A stretch of DNA of 64,000 nucleotides from Blastopirellula retiformator (GTDB lineage: Bacteria; Planctomycetota; Planctomycetia; Pirellulales; Pirellulaceae), in assembly GCF_007859755.1 (NCBI RefSeq), contig NZ_SJPF01000001.1, positions 980,082-1,044,081 of the forward strand, in the 5' to 3' direction. The notes under the pieces were generated by a model. The model did no database searches, had not been told where the DNA came from, and worked only from the letters and a program-made list of their open reading frames with translations. Below, one piece after another: positions 8,133-16,480 of this stretch (positions within the stretch are counted from its first letter, which is position 1; each line of letters begins with the position of its first letter). Made by a program: the position numbers and the translations under genes.

Positions 8133-10220
8133 TTATTTACCCGGTACGATGTCGCTGATGATGCCGACCGACTCGATCAGCGTGTCACGGGTGATTTCGT
8201 TGTGGCTTAGCACGATCAAATCGGGGATGTGATTCAAGGTGAGTTGTTTCAGAGCCGGGCGGATCTGCGGGTTGACCAATACGATTGGCGGCTTGCCGAC
8301 GGTCAACAGCTTTTCGATGCCCGCGGCGACGGCGCGACAGGTCATTTCGATCGCTTGCGGCGACATCCGGGCATAAGGTCCGCGCTCGGTGTCGATGCCG
8401 GCGGCGATGCGGTCCTGCATCGCGGGATCGAGCGGAATGACGTACATCTTGTTTTCGCGGTCGCGATACTTGGTGCAGATCGTGCGGGCCAGGCGGTGAC
8501 GGACGAACTCGGTCAGCCAGATCGGATCCTTCGTCCGCGTCGCCTGATCGCCGAGCGTTTCCAGGATGACCGCCAACTGGCGAATCGGCACTTCTTCTCG
8601 CAACAGGCTTTGCAGAACCGCTTGAACGTCGCCCAGCTTCATCAGGCCGGGGATCAACTCGTCGACGACGGCCGGCGCTTCGGCCTTCAGTTCGTCGAGC
8701 AAATGTTTGGTGGCGTCGCGGGTCAGCAGTTCGTCGGCGTGCTTTTTGGCGATCCGCTGCAAGTGGGTCGCTAGCACCGACGACGGTTCGACGATCGTGT
8801 AACCCAGCATTTCGGCTTGCGGTCGCAGGCCAGGTTCGATCCAGACGGCCGGCTGGTTGTAGGCCGGATCGCGGGTCGCTTCGCCCGGCAGATTGCCTTG
8901 CGAGTTGGGACCGCTGATCGCCAGCAGGCGATCGGGATAGATCGTATTCTCGGCGACTGTGTTGTTGGTGATTTTGATGCGGTACTGGTTTTCGGAGAGT
9001 CGCATGTTGTCGCGGATGCGGACCTTCGGCAGGATGATGCCGACCTCAGTCGCCACGTTCTGCCGAACGCCGGTCACGCGATGCAGCAAGTCGCCGCCGC
9101 GATCGGGCGCCGCCAGGCGAACCAGACCAACGCCCAGTTCCATCTCCATCGGATCAATCGAGAGATAGTCCTCGATGCGATCTTCTTTCTTGGCCGATTG
9201 CTCTTGTTCCTGCTTCTTCGCTTCGGCTTCTACCTTGTCGACTTCGTCCTTTTTATCCTGCTTCTGCAGGAAGAGGGCGAAACCAATGCAGCCGCCGCCC
9301 AGCGTCAGCAAAGGCAACATCGGCAAGCCGGTGAAGACCAGCAAGCCGAGGAAGGCGCCGGAAACCATCAAGGCGGCCGGACGAGACAAGAGTTGTTGGA
9401 CGAACTCAAGCGGTAGGTTCGTCTTCTGGCTGCTCCGCGTCACCAGCAGACCGGCGGCGAGCGAAATCAAGAAGGCGGGCACCTGGCTGACAAGACCGTC
9501 GCCGATCGTCAGCTTCGTATAGACCTCGGCCGCTCTGGCCAGCGACATGTCGGCTTGCAGACCAATGATCAGACCGCCGACGATGTTGATCAACGTAATG
9601 ATAATGCCGGCGATCGCGTCGCCGCGCACAAACTTACTGGCGCCGTCCATGGCCCCAAAGAAGTCGGCTTGCTGCGTGATCTCGGCCCGGCGGGCTTGCG
9701 CTTCGTGCTCGTCGATGATGCCGGCGTTTAAGTCGGCGTCGATCGCCATCTGGCGACCCGGCATACCATCCAACGCAAACCGCGCGGCGACTTCACTGAT
9801 GCGCGTGGCGCCCTTGGTGATCACCATGAACTGAATCACGATGATGATCACGAAGATAATAATACCGACGGCTATTTTATCTCCGGCGACGAACTCGCCG
9901 AAGGTTTCGATTACCCCGCCTGCGGCATCCATCCCGTCTTCGGCCGCCTTGGTCAGAATCAATCGCGTGGTCGCGACGTTCAGCACCAGACGGGCCAGCG
10001 TGGTGGCCAACAAGAGGGAGGGGAAGACGTTGAATTCAAGCGGCGTCTGCACATAGATCGTCGTCAGCAGAATGATGACCCCGGCGGTGATGTTCGCCGT
10101 CAGAAGCAAGTTCATGAGCCAGTTCGGTAGCGGCACCAGGATCACCAGAACGCTGGCGATGATGCCGACCGGCAGGATCAGATCTCGAAGTCTTTCAACG
10201 GCAGGATGCACGGAAATCAA
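8133..10220 (-). CDS. flhA: Flagellar type III export protein FlhA
   Basis: A 695-residue integral membrane component of the flagellar export gate, full family length. The N-terminal half has about eight membrane segments. It includes the family motif region PLEFNVFPSLLLATTLARL and the cytoplasmic loop RFALDGMPGRQMAIDADL, with the FHIPEP-like charged segment. The C-terminal half is the soluble substrate-docking domain (from LGVGLVRLAA to LSHNEITRD). The most upstream start is TTG at 10220, with a GTG at 10211 as an alternative; neither has a strong Shine-Dalgarno. It is the first gene of the flagellar operon here, and flhB is not adjacent. Confidence 0.95.
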   Translation of the reverse strand: MISVHPAVERLRDLILPVGIIASVLVILVPLPNWLMNLLLTANITAGVIILLTTIYVQTPLEFNVFPSLLLATTLARLVLNVATTRLILTKAAEDGMDAAGGVIETFGEFVAGDKIAVGIIIFVIIIVIQFMVITKGATRISEVAARFALDGMPGRQMAIDADLNAGIIDEHEAQARRAEITQQADFFGAMDGASKFVRGDAIAGIIITLINIVGGLIIGLQADMSLARAAEVYTKLTIGDGLVSQVPAFLISLAAGLLVTRSSQKTNLPLEFVQQLLSRPAALMVSGAFLGLLVFTGLPMLPLLTLGGGCIGFALFLQKQDKKDEVDKVEAEAKKQEQEQSAKKEDRIEDYLSIDPMEMELGVGLVRLAAPDRGGDLLHRVTGVRQNVATEVGIILPKVRIRDNMRLSENQYRIKITNNTVAENTIYPDRLLAISGPNSQGNLPGEATRDPAYNQPAVWIEPGLRPQAEMLGYTIVEPSSVLATHLQRIAKKHADELLTRDATKHLLDELKAEAPAVVDELIPGLMKLGDVQAVLQSLLREEVPIRQLAVILETLGDQATRTKDPIWLTEFVRHRLARTICTKYRDRENKMYVIPLDPAMQDRIAAGIDTERGPYARMSPQAIEMTCRAVAAGIEKLLTVGKPPIVLVNPQIRPALKQLTLNHIPDLIVLSHNEITRDTLIESVGIISDIVPGK

Positions 10221-10476
10221 TCGACTGAGGTGACGAAACGAGCGCCGCGGAGTTTCAACGCCGCGTGAAGCGGGGCGAAAACTACTGAAAACGAGAAACC
10301 GAGTCCAGGCCGATCAAGCGAGCAAAGTCGTTGATGGCGTTATGTTTATCGTGTCAATGGCGACTTGTTCGGGAAAATGACGCTACCGACCGAGAAATGT
10401 GACGCCGCGAAGTCAAGTTTTTTAGCTACCATAGAGTGCTTACGCCCTGTTGCCGCTTGTCCTTTAGGAAGCTCCG

Positions 10477-11652
10477 TTGACCGACCCCGCTGCGAAACCC
10501 TCTCGTAAACAAAAGGCGAACGCCTATCCTTGGTACAGTCCGCGCATCTGGCATGGGATGCGATTCCGGCCCTGGATCCGGCTGCTAGCACGCCATCGTT
10601 TTCATTGCCACCCGCTGCGAGTGACGATGGCGGGGATCATCACCGGCTTCACCGCTTTCAACAGCGCGGCCTATCGCGTTCAGCTAGCATTGCATGGCAA
10701 GAAGATCGCCGAGGCCGATCCGAAGTCGCCGATGGTCTTTATTGTCGGGCACTGGCGAAGCGGCACGACTTATCTGCATGAGCTAATGTCGGTCGACGAG
10801 GCGTTCACCTCGCCGACGACGATGCAATGCTTTGGTCCGTGCGAGTTTCTGCTGATGGGGGACTTCGTTAGCCGCTGGATGAATTTCATCATGCCGGACA
10901 AGCGGCCGATGGATAACATGAAGGTCGGCTGGAGCAAGCCGCAGGAGGATGAGTTTGCGTTGGTCGCAATGGGCGTTCCTTCGCCTTACTACCGGATGGC
11001 GTTTCCTGACCACGACTTCGACGGGACCGAATATCTGGACATGGAGGGGATCAGCCCTGAAGAGCAACAGCAGTGGCGCGAGACGCTTGACCTGTTCATT
11101 CGCATGGTCACCTTACAACGCGACAAGCCGGTAATCCTGAAGTCGCCGACCCACACGGGGCGGATCGGCTTTTTGTCAGAGATGTATCCGGACGCCCGGT
11201 TCATTCACATTGCCCGGAATCCGCTGGAGATCTTCGCCTCGACTGAGCGGCTCTGGCAGACGATGGACGAGGTGCAGTCATTGCAGCATCCGAAGAATCC
11301 CAAGTATCGCCAGTACATCTTTGAGTGTTTCGACAAGATGTATGGCGCCTATTTCCGCGATGTCGACAAGTTCGACGCGGCGCATCTCTACGAAACGCGG
11401 TACGAGGACATCGTCGCCGATCCGGTGGGCGAGATCGAAAAGATGTACGGGGCGCTCAGCTTGGGTGACTTCGAGAAAGTTCGCCCCCAACTGGAAGCGG
11501 CGACGGCCGAAAGTCGCTCGTTCGTCCGCAACAAGCACGAGATGGAAGACGAACTCGCCGCCGAAATCTACCGCCGCTGGAAGCCGTACTTCGATCGCTA
11601 CGGCTATGCGGCCGATGGGACGCTGCTGGAAGAATCGCCGAAGGCGGAGTAG
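10477..11652 (+). CDS. Sulfotransferase family protein
   Basis: A 391-residue PAPS-dependent sulfotransferase. The 5'-phosphosulfate loop is VGHWRSGTTYLHEL (about residue 90) and the 3'-phosphate-binding segment is HIARNPLEIFASTERLW. No membrane anchor is evident. The start is TTG at 10477, supported by AGGAAG five bases upstream and an in-frame stop at 10465-10467. The first in-frame ATG would remove about 25 residues of conserved-looking sequence. The acceptor is unknown; planctomycetes often carry many such genes, and glycans or lipids are plausible. It stands alone, divergent from flhA. Confidence 0.87.
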   Translation: MTDPAAKPSRKQKANAYPWYSPRIWHGMRFRPWIRLLARHRFHCHPLRVTMAGIITGFTAFNSAAYRVQLALHGKKIAEADPKSPMVFIVGHWRSGTTYLHELMSVDEAFTSPTTMQCFGPCEFLLMGDFVSRWMNFIMPDKRPMDNMKVGWSKPQEDEFALVAMGVPSPYYRMAFPDHDFDGTEYLDMEGISPEEQQQWRETLDLFIRMVTLQRDKPVILKSPTHTGRIGFLSEMYPDARFIHIARNPLEIFASTERLWQTMDEVQSLQHPKNPKYRQYIFECFDKMYGAYFRDVDKFDAAHLYETRYEDIVADPVGEIEKMYGALSLGDFEKVRPQLEAATAESRSFVRNKHEMEDELAAEIYRRWKPYFDRYGYAADGTLLEESPKAE

Positions 11653-11714
11653 CGCTGACCTTTCTTGGACAGCAACATCGCGATCGTCGAGATTTTATTC
11701 ATGGCGGATCTTAG

Positions 11715-11745
11715 CCCCGATCGCGAGAGCTATCGCGGCTAACCG
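11715..11745 (-). repeat. Short palindromic repeat GGTTAGCCGCGAT family, copy B
   Basis: On the minus strand this reads CCGGTTAGCCGCGATAGCTC then TCGCGATCGGGG. It matches a second copy at 20443-20475 with about four mismatches over the core. Each copy can fold into a short hairpin and each lies just after a plus-strand gene. Confidence 0.55.
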
Positions 11746-11770
11746 GTTTTCTGGCCCGCAAGAAATAGTC

Positions 11771-11803
11771 GAAGCCGATGGACCGGAGAAATCCATCGGC
11801 TTC
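11771..11803. terminator. Hairpin between convergent genes, probable terminator
   Basis: Perfect 12-bp stem GAAGCCGATGGA / TCCATCGGCTTC with a 9-nt loop. It lies between the stop of the sulfotransferase gene and the stop of the convergent secreted-protein gene. The downstream T content is moderate, with TATTTC following on the minus side. Confidence 0.6.
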
Positions 11804-11835
11804 GCCCTCCTGGGATTGAGGGGGGAATCTGCGTG

Positions 11836-12561
11836 TTACGGCAGAATGTAGCGGAAGAAGTTGCGGACCGGCTGGTTGTCGACGTAAACCCGCGGCTGAC
11901 CATAGATCCCTTGGCCGACGCTGAAATCGGCGGGGATGCCAGCGACCGGCAAGATCGGGCGATAGGTCGTATTGAACCGAACCGGCGGCGGAGAAACGAC
12001 CGTCGGACCGGTGATGACCGGTGATTGAGTAACGACCGTGGTGGTCGGCGCCGGAACGCTAAAGCTGGCCGGGGCGACCGCCGGAGCGGGATTGGGAGTC
12101 GAGTAGCAGACCGCTGGGCTCACCCCGCGAACTGCCGGTGCCGGGGCCGCGTACGTCGTCGTTGCTGGCGCCGGCGCCGAATAAGTGGTCGACGGGGCTG
12201 GGGCGACAACCTTCGGCGGCAGATAGTTGGGTGGAGATTGATTGTTGGGCGCCAGCGACGGAGCGTAATCGGCCGCGTTGGCGTCGCTGGGCGAAGATTG
12301 AACTTCGCTGGCATAAAACATCGTCCGCTGGACTTCGCCAGGCGGAGTCGATGAGGTTTGCAGCGGGCCTTGTTCGTACCACGGCGAAGCGGTCGAGCCG
12401 ATCGAAGTGCCAACCGGCTTGGCGGTCACGACATTGCGTGCGACCAGTTGCACGTTCTGCGGAGCGACTTGGTGAAAGCGATCCGGCCGTGGCGCCTGGG
12501 CGCTCGCGATCGCGGGGATCGTGATAGCAGCGGTAAGTGCAAGCAAAGTAGTGGATCGCAT
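11836..12561 (-). CDS. Secreted proline/alanine-rich protein, unknown function
   Basis: A 241-residue exported protein. It has a signal peptide (MRSTTLLALTAAITIPAIASA, cut before QAP). A long low-complexity middle (about residues 90-190) is rich in Pro, Ala, Thr and Val, with repeated APAP and PATTTYAAPAPA runs. The compact C-terminus (VGQGIYGQPRVYVDNQPVRN then FFRYILP) looks conserved and could be an anchoring or assembly signal. No enzyme motif is visible. Low-complexity Pro/Ala linkers are typical of cell-surface proteins, so an envelope location is inferred. Confidence 0.65.
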   Translation of the reverse strand: MRSTTLLALTAAITIPAIASAQAPRPDRFHQVAPQNVQLVARNVVTAKPVGTSIGSTASPWYEQGPLQTSSTPPGEVQRTMFYASEVQSSPSDANAADYAPSLAPNNQSPPNYLPPKVVAPAPSTTYSAPAPATTTYAAPAPAVRGVSPAVCYSTPNPAPAVAPASFSVPAPTTTVVTQSPVITGPTVVSPPPVRFNTTYRPILPVAGIPADFSVGQGIYGQPRVYVDNQPVRNFFRYILP

Positions 12562-12814
12562 TTTCTATCTCCGTGGCGAAGGGCCTTTTCGTGTTTACAC
12601 GTCGACGGAAACATAGTGCAACGCGCATGCCGACGGTCAAGCGATTTGATTCGCTATGAACAACGCGACAAGAATAGCGCGAAAGGACAATCGCCGATAA
12701 ACGCAACGGCGATAGGAGGTTGGCCATGCTATCGCTTGGCGACAGCGAGCGGGAAAAAAAGTTTTACGCGCGCAAACCTGGTCACTTGTAACGATCGTGA
12801 GGCGCGTAATTCTT

Positions 12815-14383
12815 TCAAGCCTGTCTCTTTCCGAGACAAAGCAAGATCGCTACCAATGCTATCGCACCCAGCAAATGGCAGGGCCAGATCGGAAAGCCGA
12901 TCGCCACCGGAATCGTGCCAAGCACGATCGTCAACACGCCCACCGTCACCGCGTACGGCATTTGCGTGTTAACGTGCGCGATGTGATTGCACCCGCACGA
13001 TTGGGAAGAAAGGATCGTCGTGTCTGATAGCGGCGAGCAGTGATCGCCGAAGATCGCGCCAGCCAGCACTGTGCCGACCACCGCGGCGAGCAGCGGCGAA
13101 TCCGTCGGCGAGAGTTCAGCGCCGACCATCAAGTTGTAAGTCAGCGGAATCGCCAGCGGCATCACGATCCCCATGGTGCCCCAACTGGTGCCGGTCGAGA
13201 AGGCCATCGCCGCCGAAACGAGAAACGTCACCGTCGGCAGCAGCCAGAGCGGTATCGCGCCGCTGGTCAGATCGGCCAGGTAGAGACCGGTTCCCAGGCC
13301 CCATTCTTTGTCGCTGGTCGTTGCCGCCAGGGCGCCAGAAAGCCAAAGAATGGCCAGCGCCGGCGTCATCGCGATCGCTCCCTTCAGCATGCCCCAAAAG
13401 ACCTTCGGCGGTGGGACAATCCGCTGCGGCAAAATCATCAGCAGGGCGACGGCGTTGCCCGCGATCGCGCCGTAGATCAATGCGTCGTACGAGCTGGCCT
13501 TGCCGAAGATGTTGGCCCAGGTCGGCTCGATGCCAGCTTGCTGGACCGCGATTGAGCCGGAGTAATAAAGCCACCAGGTGACCATGCCGACGGTGGTCAA
13601 GATCGGCAGCGCCGCATTGAGCCAGTGGCTGGTGACGCCGGACGTCTCCTGCGGCGCGTCAAACAATTGATCGTCGCTCGGCTCTTCCTCCAGCCGTTTC
13701 CGTTCGGCGGTCAGCATCGGCCCATAGTCGCGATCGAGTCCCGCGACCAGAAAGACGAATAGCAAGGCCCACAGCGGATAAAAGCGGTAGGGGATGCTCG
13801 TCAGGAAGAGTTGAATCGGCTCGATGCCGAGATCGCTCGGCAGGTTGGTCAGTCCTTCGCCGATGTAGTCGATTTCGACGGCGACCCAGGTCGAAACGAG
13901 CGCGAGCCCAGCGACTGGCGCTGCAGTCGAGTCGATCAAGAACGCCAGCTTCTCGCGGGAGATCTTCAGGCGATCCGCCAGCGAACGGGTCGTGCCGCCC
14001 AACAGCAGCATGTTGGCGTAGTCGTCGAAGAAGATCGCCAAGCCCAAGACCGAGATCAAGATCTGGCCGCCACGGCGCGTTTGCGCCCAGGGGAGTACCC
14101 GTTCGACCAGGCCGCGCATCCCGCCAGTGATGGTGATCAATCCCACCATGGCGCCCATCGACAGCGTGAAGGAGAAGGCCTTCAGCTTGTCGGTGTTCAT
14201 GAGGTTGGCGCCGAGGTACTCGACGACCAGCGTATAACCGGCCGCGATCGGGTTACCGTCGCGAACGAGCAGCGCGCCCAGGACGACGCCGACAAACAGG
14301 GAGATCAGAATGCGACGGGTCGTCAGAGCCAGAACGATCGCCGTCAAAGGGGGTATTAAGCTAATCCAGCCGTGGTGTTCCAT
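12815..14383 (-). CDS. nhaC: Na+/H+ antiporter, NhaC family
   Basis: A 522-residue polytopic membrane protein of the NhaC/ArsB-like ion transporter superfamily, with about 11-12 hydrophobic segments. Characteristic stretches are LGLAIFFDDYANMLLLGGTT, DSTAAPVAGLALVSTWVAVE and STGTSWGTMGIVMPLAIPL, plus the C-terminal AGAIFGDHCSPLSDTTILSS. The ATG at 14383 overlaps the TGA of the upstream histidine kinase by one base (TGATG), so translation is probably coupled. That pairing suggests the kinase belongs to an ion or pH response. Exchange of other substrates such as malate/lactate or amino acids is known in the wider family, so substrate certainty is moderate. Confidence 0.85.
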   Translation of the reverse strand: MEHHGWISLIPPLTAIVLALTTRRILISLFVGVVLGALLVRDGNPIAAGYTLVVEYLGANLMNTDKLKAFSFTLSMGAMVGLITITGGMRGLVERVLPWAQTRRGGQILISVLGLAIFFDDYANMLLLGGTTRSLADRLKISREKLAFLIDSTAAPVAGLALVSTWVAVEIDYIGEGLTNLPSDLGIEPIQLFLTSIPYRFYPLWALLFVFLVAGLDRDYGPMLTAERKRLEEEPSDDQLFDAPQETSGVTSHWLNAALPILTTVGMVTWWLYYSGSIAVQQAGIEPTWANIFGKASSYDALIYGAIAGNAVALLMILPQRIVPPPKVFWGMLKGAIAMTPALAILWLSGALAATTSDKEWGLGTGLYLADLTSGAIPLWLLPTVTFLVSAAMAFSTGTSWGTMGIVMPLAIPLTYNLMVGAELSPTDSPLLAAVVGTVLAGAIFGDHCSPLSDTTILSSQSCGCNHIAHVNTQMPYAVTVGVLTIVLGTIPVAIGFPIWPCHLLGAIALVAILLCLGKRQA

Positions 14384-15222
14384 CAATCCGCTTTCTCATG
14401 GCCGACGGTCGACAAATTCCAGGGGATCTGCAGGCAAAGCTGCGCTCCTTGCTTGTCGACATTTTGAAAAGATACCGTGCCATGATGGGATTGGGCGATC
14501 GTCCAGCATTTGGTCAGGCCGAAGCCCAGACCGCGACCTGCTTCGCGACCAGAATAGAAGGGATCGAACGCTTGATTGCGAACCTCGGTGGGGGCGCCGG
14601 GTCCGCTATCAGCGATTGTAATCAAGCAGCCGTCTTCTTGGGACGCGATGGTGACGACGATTTCGCCATCGCTGGTGATGGCCTCCAGGCTGTTTTCGAT
14701 GGCGGCGGCGACGGCCGCAGAGATCTGCACCCGATCGGCGATCAGCGTGACGGTGGGAGGCGCGTGAAAGCAAATCGAGGTCGACTGCGCGGCGGCAGTT
14801 AATTTGAGGGAATCGATCACCTCGCTGATGGCAATCACGACGTCAAACGGAGCGAACTGCGGCTCGGCAGGTCGGGCGAACGACATCAAGTCGGCGATCA
14901 TCGCATGCCCGCGCATCGCTTGCGCGTAGATGGTCGCCAATTGCCGGCGACGCTCGGGATCGCTTTCTTCCCGCAGCAGCGACTGGGCCCGACTGGCGAT
15001 GTTGGCCAGCGGATTGTTGATCTCGTGGCTGGCTCCGTAGGCCAACTGTTTCAGCGCGGCCAGCTTGGCGTCGCGAAAGAGCGTCGACCAGGCCTGGGAC
15101 AGCGTAGCGCTGGTTTGCAACTGGGCAGCTACTTGCTCGCGCAACTCTGGCGACAATTCCGCCAGCAAAGCGTCGAGCAAACGCCCGACCAGCGGATCAT
15201 CCTCAGAAGCGGATTGCAGCAT
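14383..15222 (-). CDS. Soluble histidine kinase coupled to nhaC
   Basis: A 279-residue kinase with no membrane segment or obvious sensor domain. The N-terminal ~55 residues are helical. HisKA has His66 in GASHEINNPLANI, in the NtrB-like style with NP after the His. HATPase_c has the N box AAIENSLEAI, G1 DSGPGAP and G2 GLGFGLTKCW. The ATG at 15222 is preferred; a TTG at 15243 would add seven residues but overlaps the terminator tail upstream. The stop overlaps the nhaC ATG. The response-regulator gene 112 bases upstream is the obvious candidate partner, although an intrinsic terminator separates them. Confidence 0.82.
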   Translation of the reverse strand: MLQSASEDDPLVGRLLDALLAELSPELREQVAAQLQTSATLSQAWSTLFRDAKLAALKQLAYGASHEINNPLANIASRAQSLLREESDPERRRQLATIYAQAMRGHAMIADLMSFARPAEPQFAPFDVVIAISEVIDSLKLTAAAQSTSICFHAPPTVTLIADRVQISAAVAAAIENSLEAITSDGEIVVTIASQEDGCLITIADSGPGAPTEVRNQAFDPFYSGREAGRGLGFGLTKCWTIAQSHHGTVSFQNVDKQGAQLCLQIPWNLSTVGHEKAD

Positions 15223-15254
15223 CGTGCGGCCAAAATGGGGCAAGCTAAAGAAAA

Positions 15255-15285
15255 CGCGTATGCTGAGCAGGTCTCGGCATACGCG
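15255..15285 (-). terminator. Intrinsic terminator after the response-regulator gene
   Basis: Stem CGCGTATGC / GCATACGCG (9 bp) followed on the minus strand by TTTTCTTT. It lies between the response-regulator stop and the kinase start, so the kinase-nhaC pair needs readthrough or its own promoter. Confidence 0.75.
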
Positions 15286-15334
15286 CTTGGTCGTTCGTCA
15301 TCGGCAATGACGCGTTGGCCGCGTCATAGCAGCG

Positions 15335-15916
15335 TTACATCGACGTTACCGATTCCAGGTCCAGCATGCTGCAGGCCCGGTCGAGCAGCGCTTCGACCGA
15401 GAACGGCTTCTGGATGAAATCGTTGGCGCCGGCGTCTTTTAGGTCCGAGACCTTATCCTGCTCGACCATACCGCTGATGCAGAGAATTTTGACGTCCTCC
15501 ATGGTGCGGTCTCCCCGAACGCGCTGGCAAACTTCCTTGCCATTGATATCGGGAAGCATAATGTCGAGGACGACGATGTCCGGGTGGAACTCTTTGACGA
15601 GCATGCCGGCGTCAAAACCGTTGTTGGCGGTCTTGATCTCGAAACGCCCGTCTCGTTCAAACGCATCGACCATCAATTCGACCAAATCCTGGTCATCGTC
15701 GACGATCAACACCTTCCGCTTACCGCTTTCCAACGCGTCGGTCGGAATGCCGTTTTCTCTCATAAAATTGAAAAGTTGATCACGCGGGATACGGCGAAAA
15801 CGACTGCCGGGAACGCGGAATCCTTTCAATTGGCCCGAATCAAAGCATCGAATGATGGTTTGCTGGCTGACTTTGCAAATTTTGGCTGCTTCGCCAGTCG
15901 TGAAAACAGTCTTCAT
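15335..15916 (-). CDS. Response regulator with N-terminal excisionase-type HTH
   Basis: A 193-residue protein with reversed domain order. Residues 1-55 are a MerR/excisionase-type DNA-binding domain (TTGEAAKICKVSQQTIIRCF, then RVPGSRFRRIP). Residues 67-190 are a CheY-like receiver with acidic pocket Asp73/Asp74, phospho-acceptor Asp118 in IVVLDIMLPD and Lys170 in IQKPF. All receiver residues are intact. The start at 15916 is supported by GGGAGAGGGTG upstream. Most response regulators carry the HTH after the receiver, so this order is noteworthy. It may be phosphorylated by the downstream soluble kinase. The long 5' region (about 560 bases) leaves room for regulation. Confidence 0.87.
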   Translation of the reverse strand: MKTVFTTGEAAKICKVSQQTIIRCFDSGQLKGFRVPGSRFRRIPRDQLFNFMRENGIPTDALESGKRKVLIVDDDQDLVELMVDAFERDGRFEIKTANNGFDAGMLVKEFHPDIVVLDIMLPDINGKEVCQRVRGDRTMEDVKILCISGMVEQDKVSDLKDAGANDFIQKPFSVEALLDRACSMLDLESVTSM

Positions 15917-16480
15917 CAGGTAACACCCTCTCCCTAGCCACACCCAGTACGGGTTGAAAGAGATCTCCCGCCCAGTGTGAATGAGCTTGTGATACAGCTC
16001 CTTCGTCCGTGGTAATCGAGCTCGAAAGCTCGCTGATCGCTTTGTTCTCTGAAAGGTGTGTATTCGCCACACCCTTCAGTTCTCGTTTATTTACGCTGAC
16101 CATCCGGATATACCGAGATTGCCGAATTTGCCAACTGAGGGAATTATATCGCTCAGAAAGGTCGCGTCAAGATTGATCTTCAGGACGCAAGGTATTGTGT
16201 TTTAAGGACTTGCGAAACGAATTTGTAATACGTCGCGAAGAATCTTGATGACGCTGGCAGTTTGGCGACCAGCGGTGATGGCGCTAGCACGCATTCACCT
16301 CTAGCGTGATTCTGGGATCATAAACCCTGTTGTCCGCGTAGGTTTCGTCGATCAGGCGAACCGGGCGAGAGAGACCCGATGGGGCGAGCGAAAAAGGTGC
16401 GGCAAGCGACCTATTTGCCGACTGCGGATTAGGCCCCGTAATAGTGCAGAAAGTCGGAAAAAACTCCCCGCCGGCCGATT
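15917..16480. other. Intergenic region, 564 bases, no gene seen
   Basis: This lies between mnmG and the response regulator, both on the minus strand. It holds no convincing gene; the open frames are short, lack an RBS and have no recognisable motif. It presumably contains the response-regulator promoter and the end of the mnmG transcript. I see no tRNA, riboswitch or strong hairpin. Confidence 0.5.

Noticed and set aside
12025-12524. Plus-strand Arg-rich frames opposite the secreted Pro/Ala-rich gene
   Set aside because: Composition is the shadow of a Pro/Ala/Thr repeat on the other strand; the minus-strand frame has a proper signal peptide.
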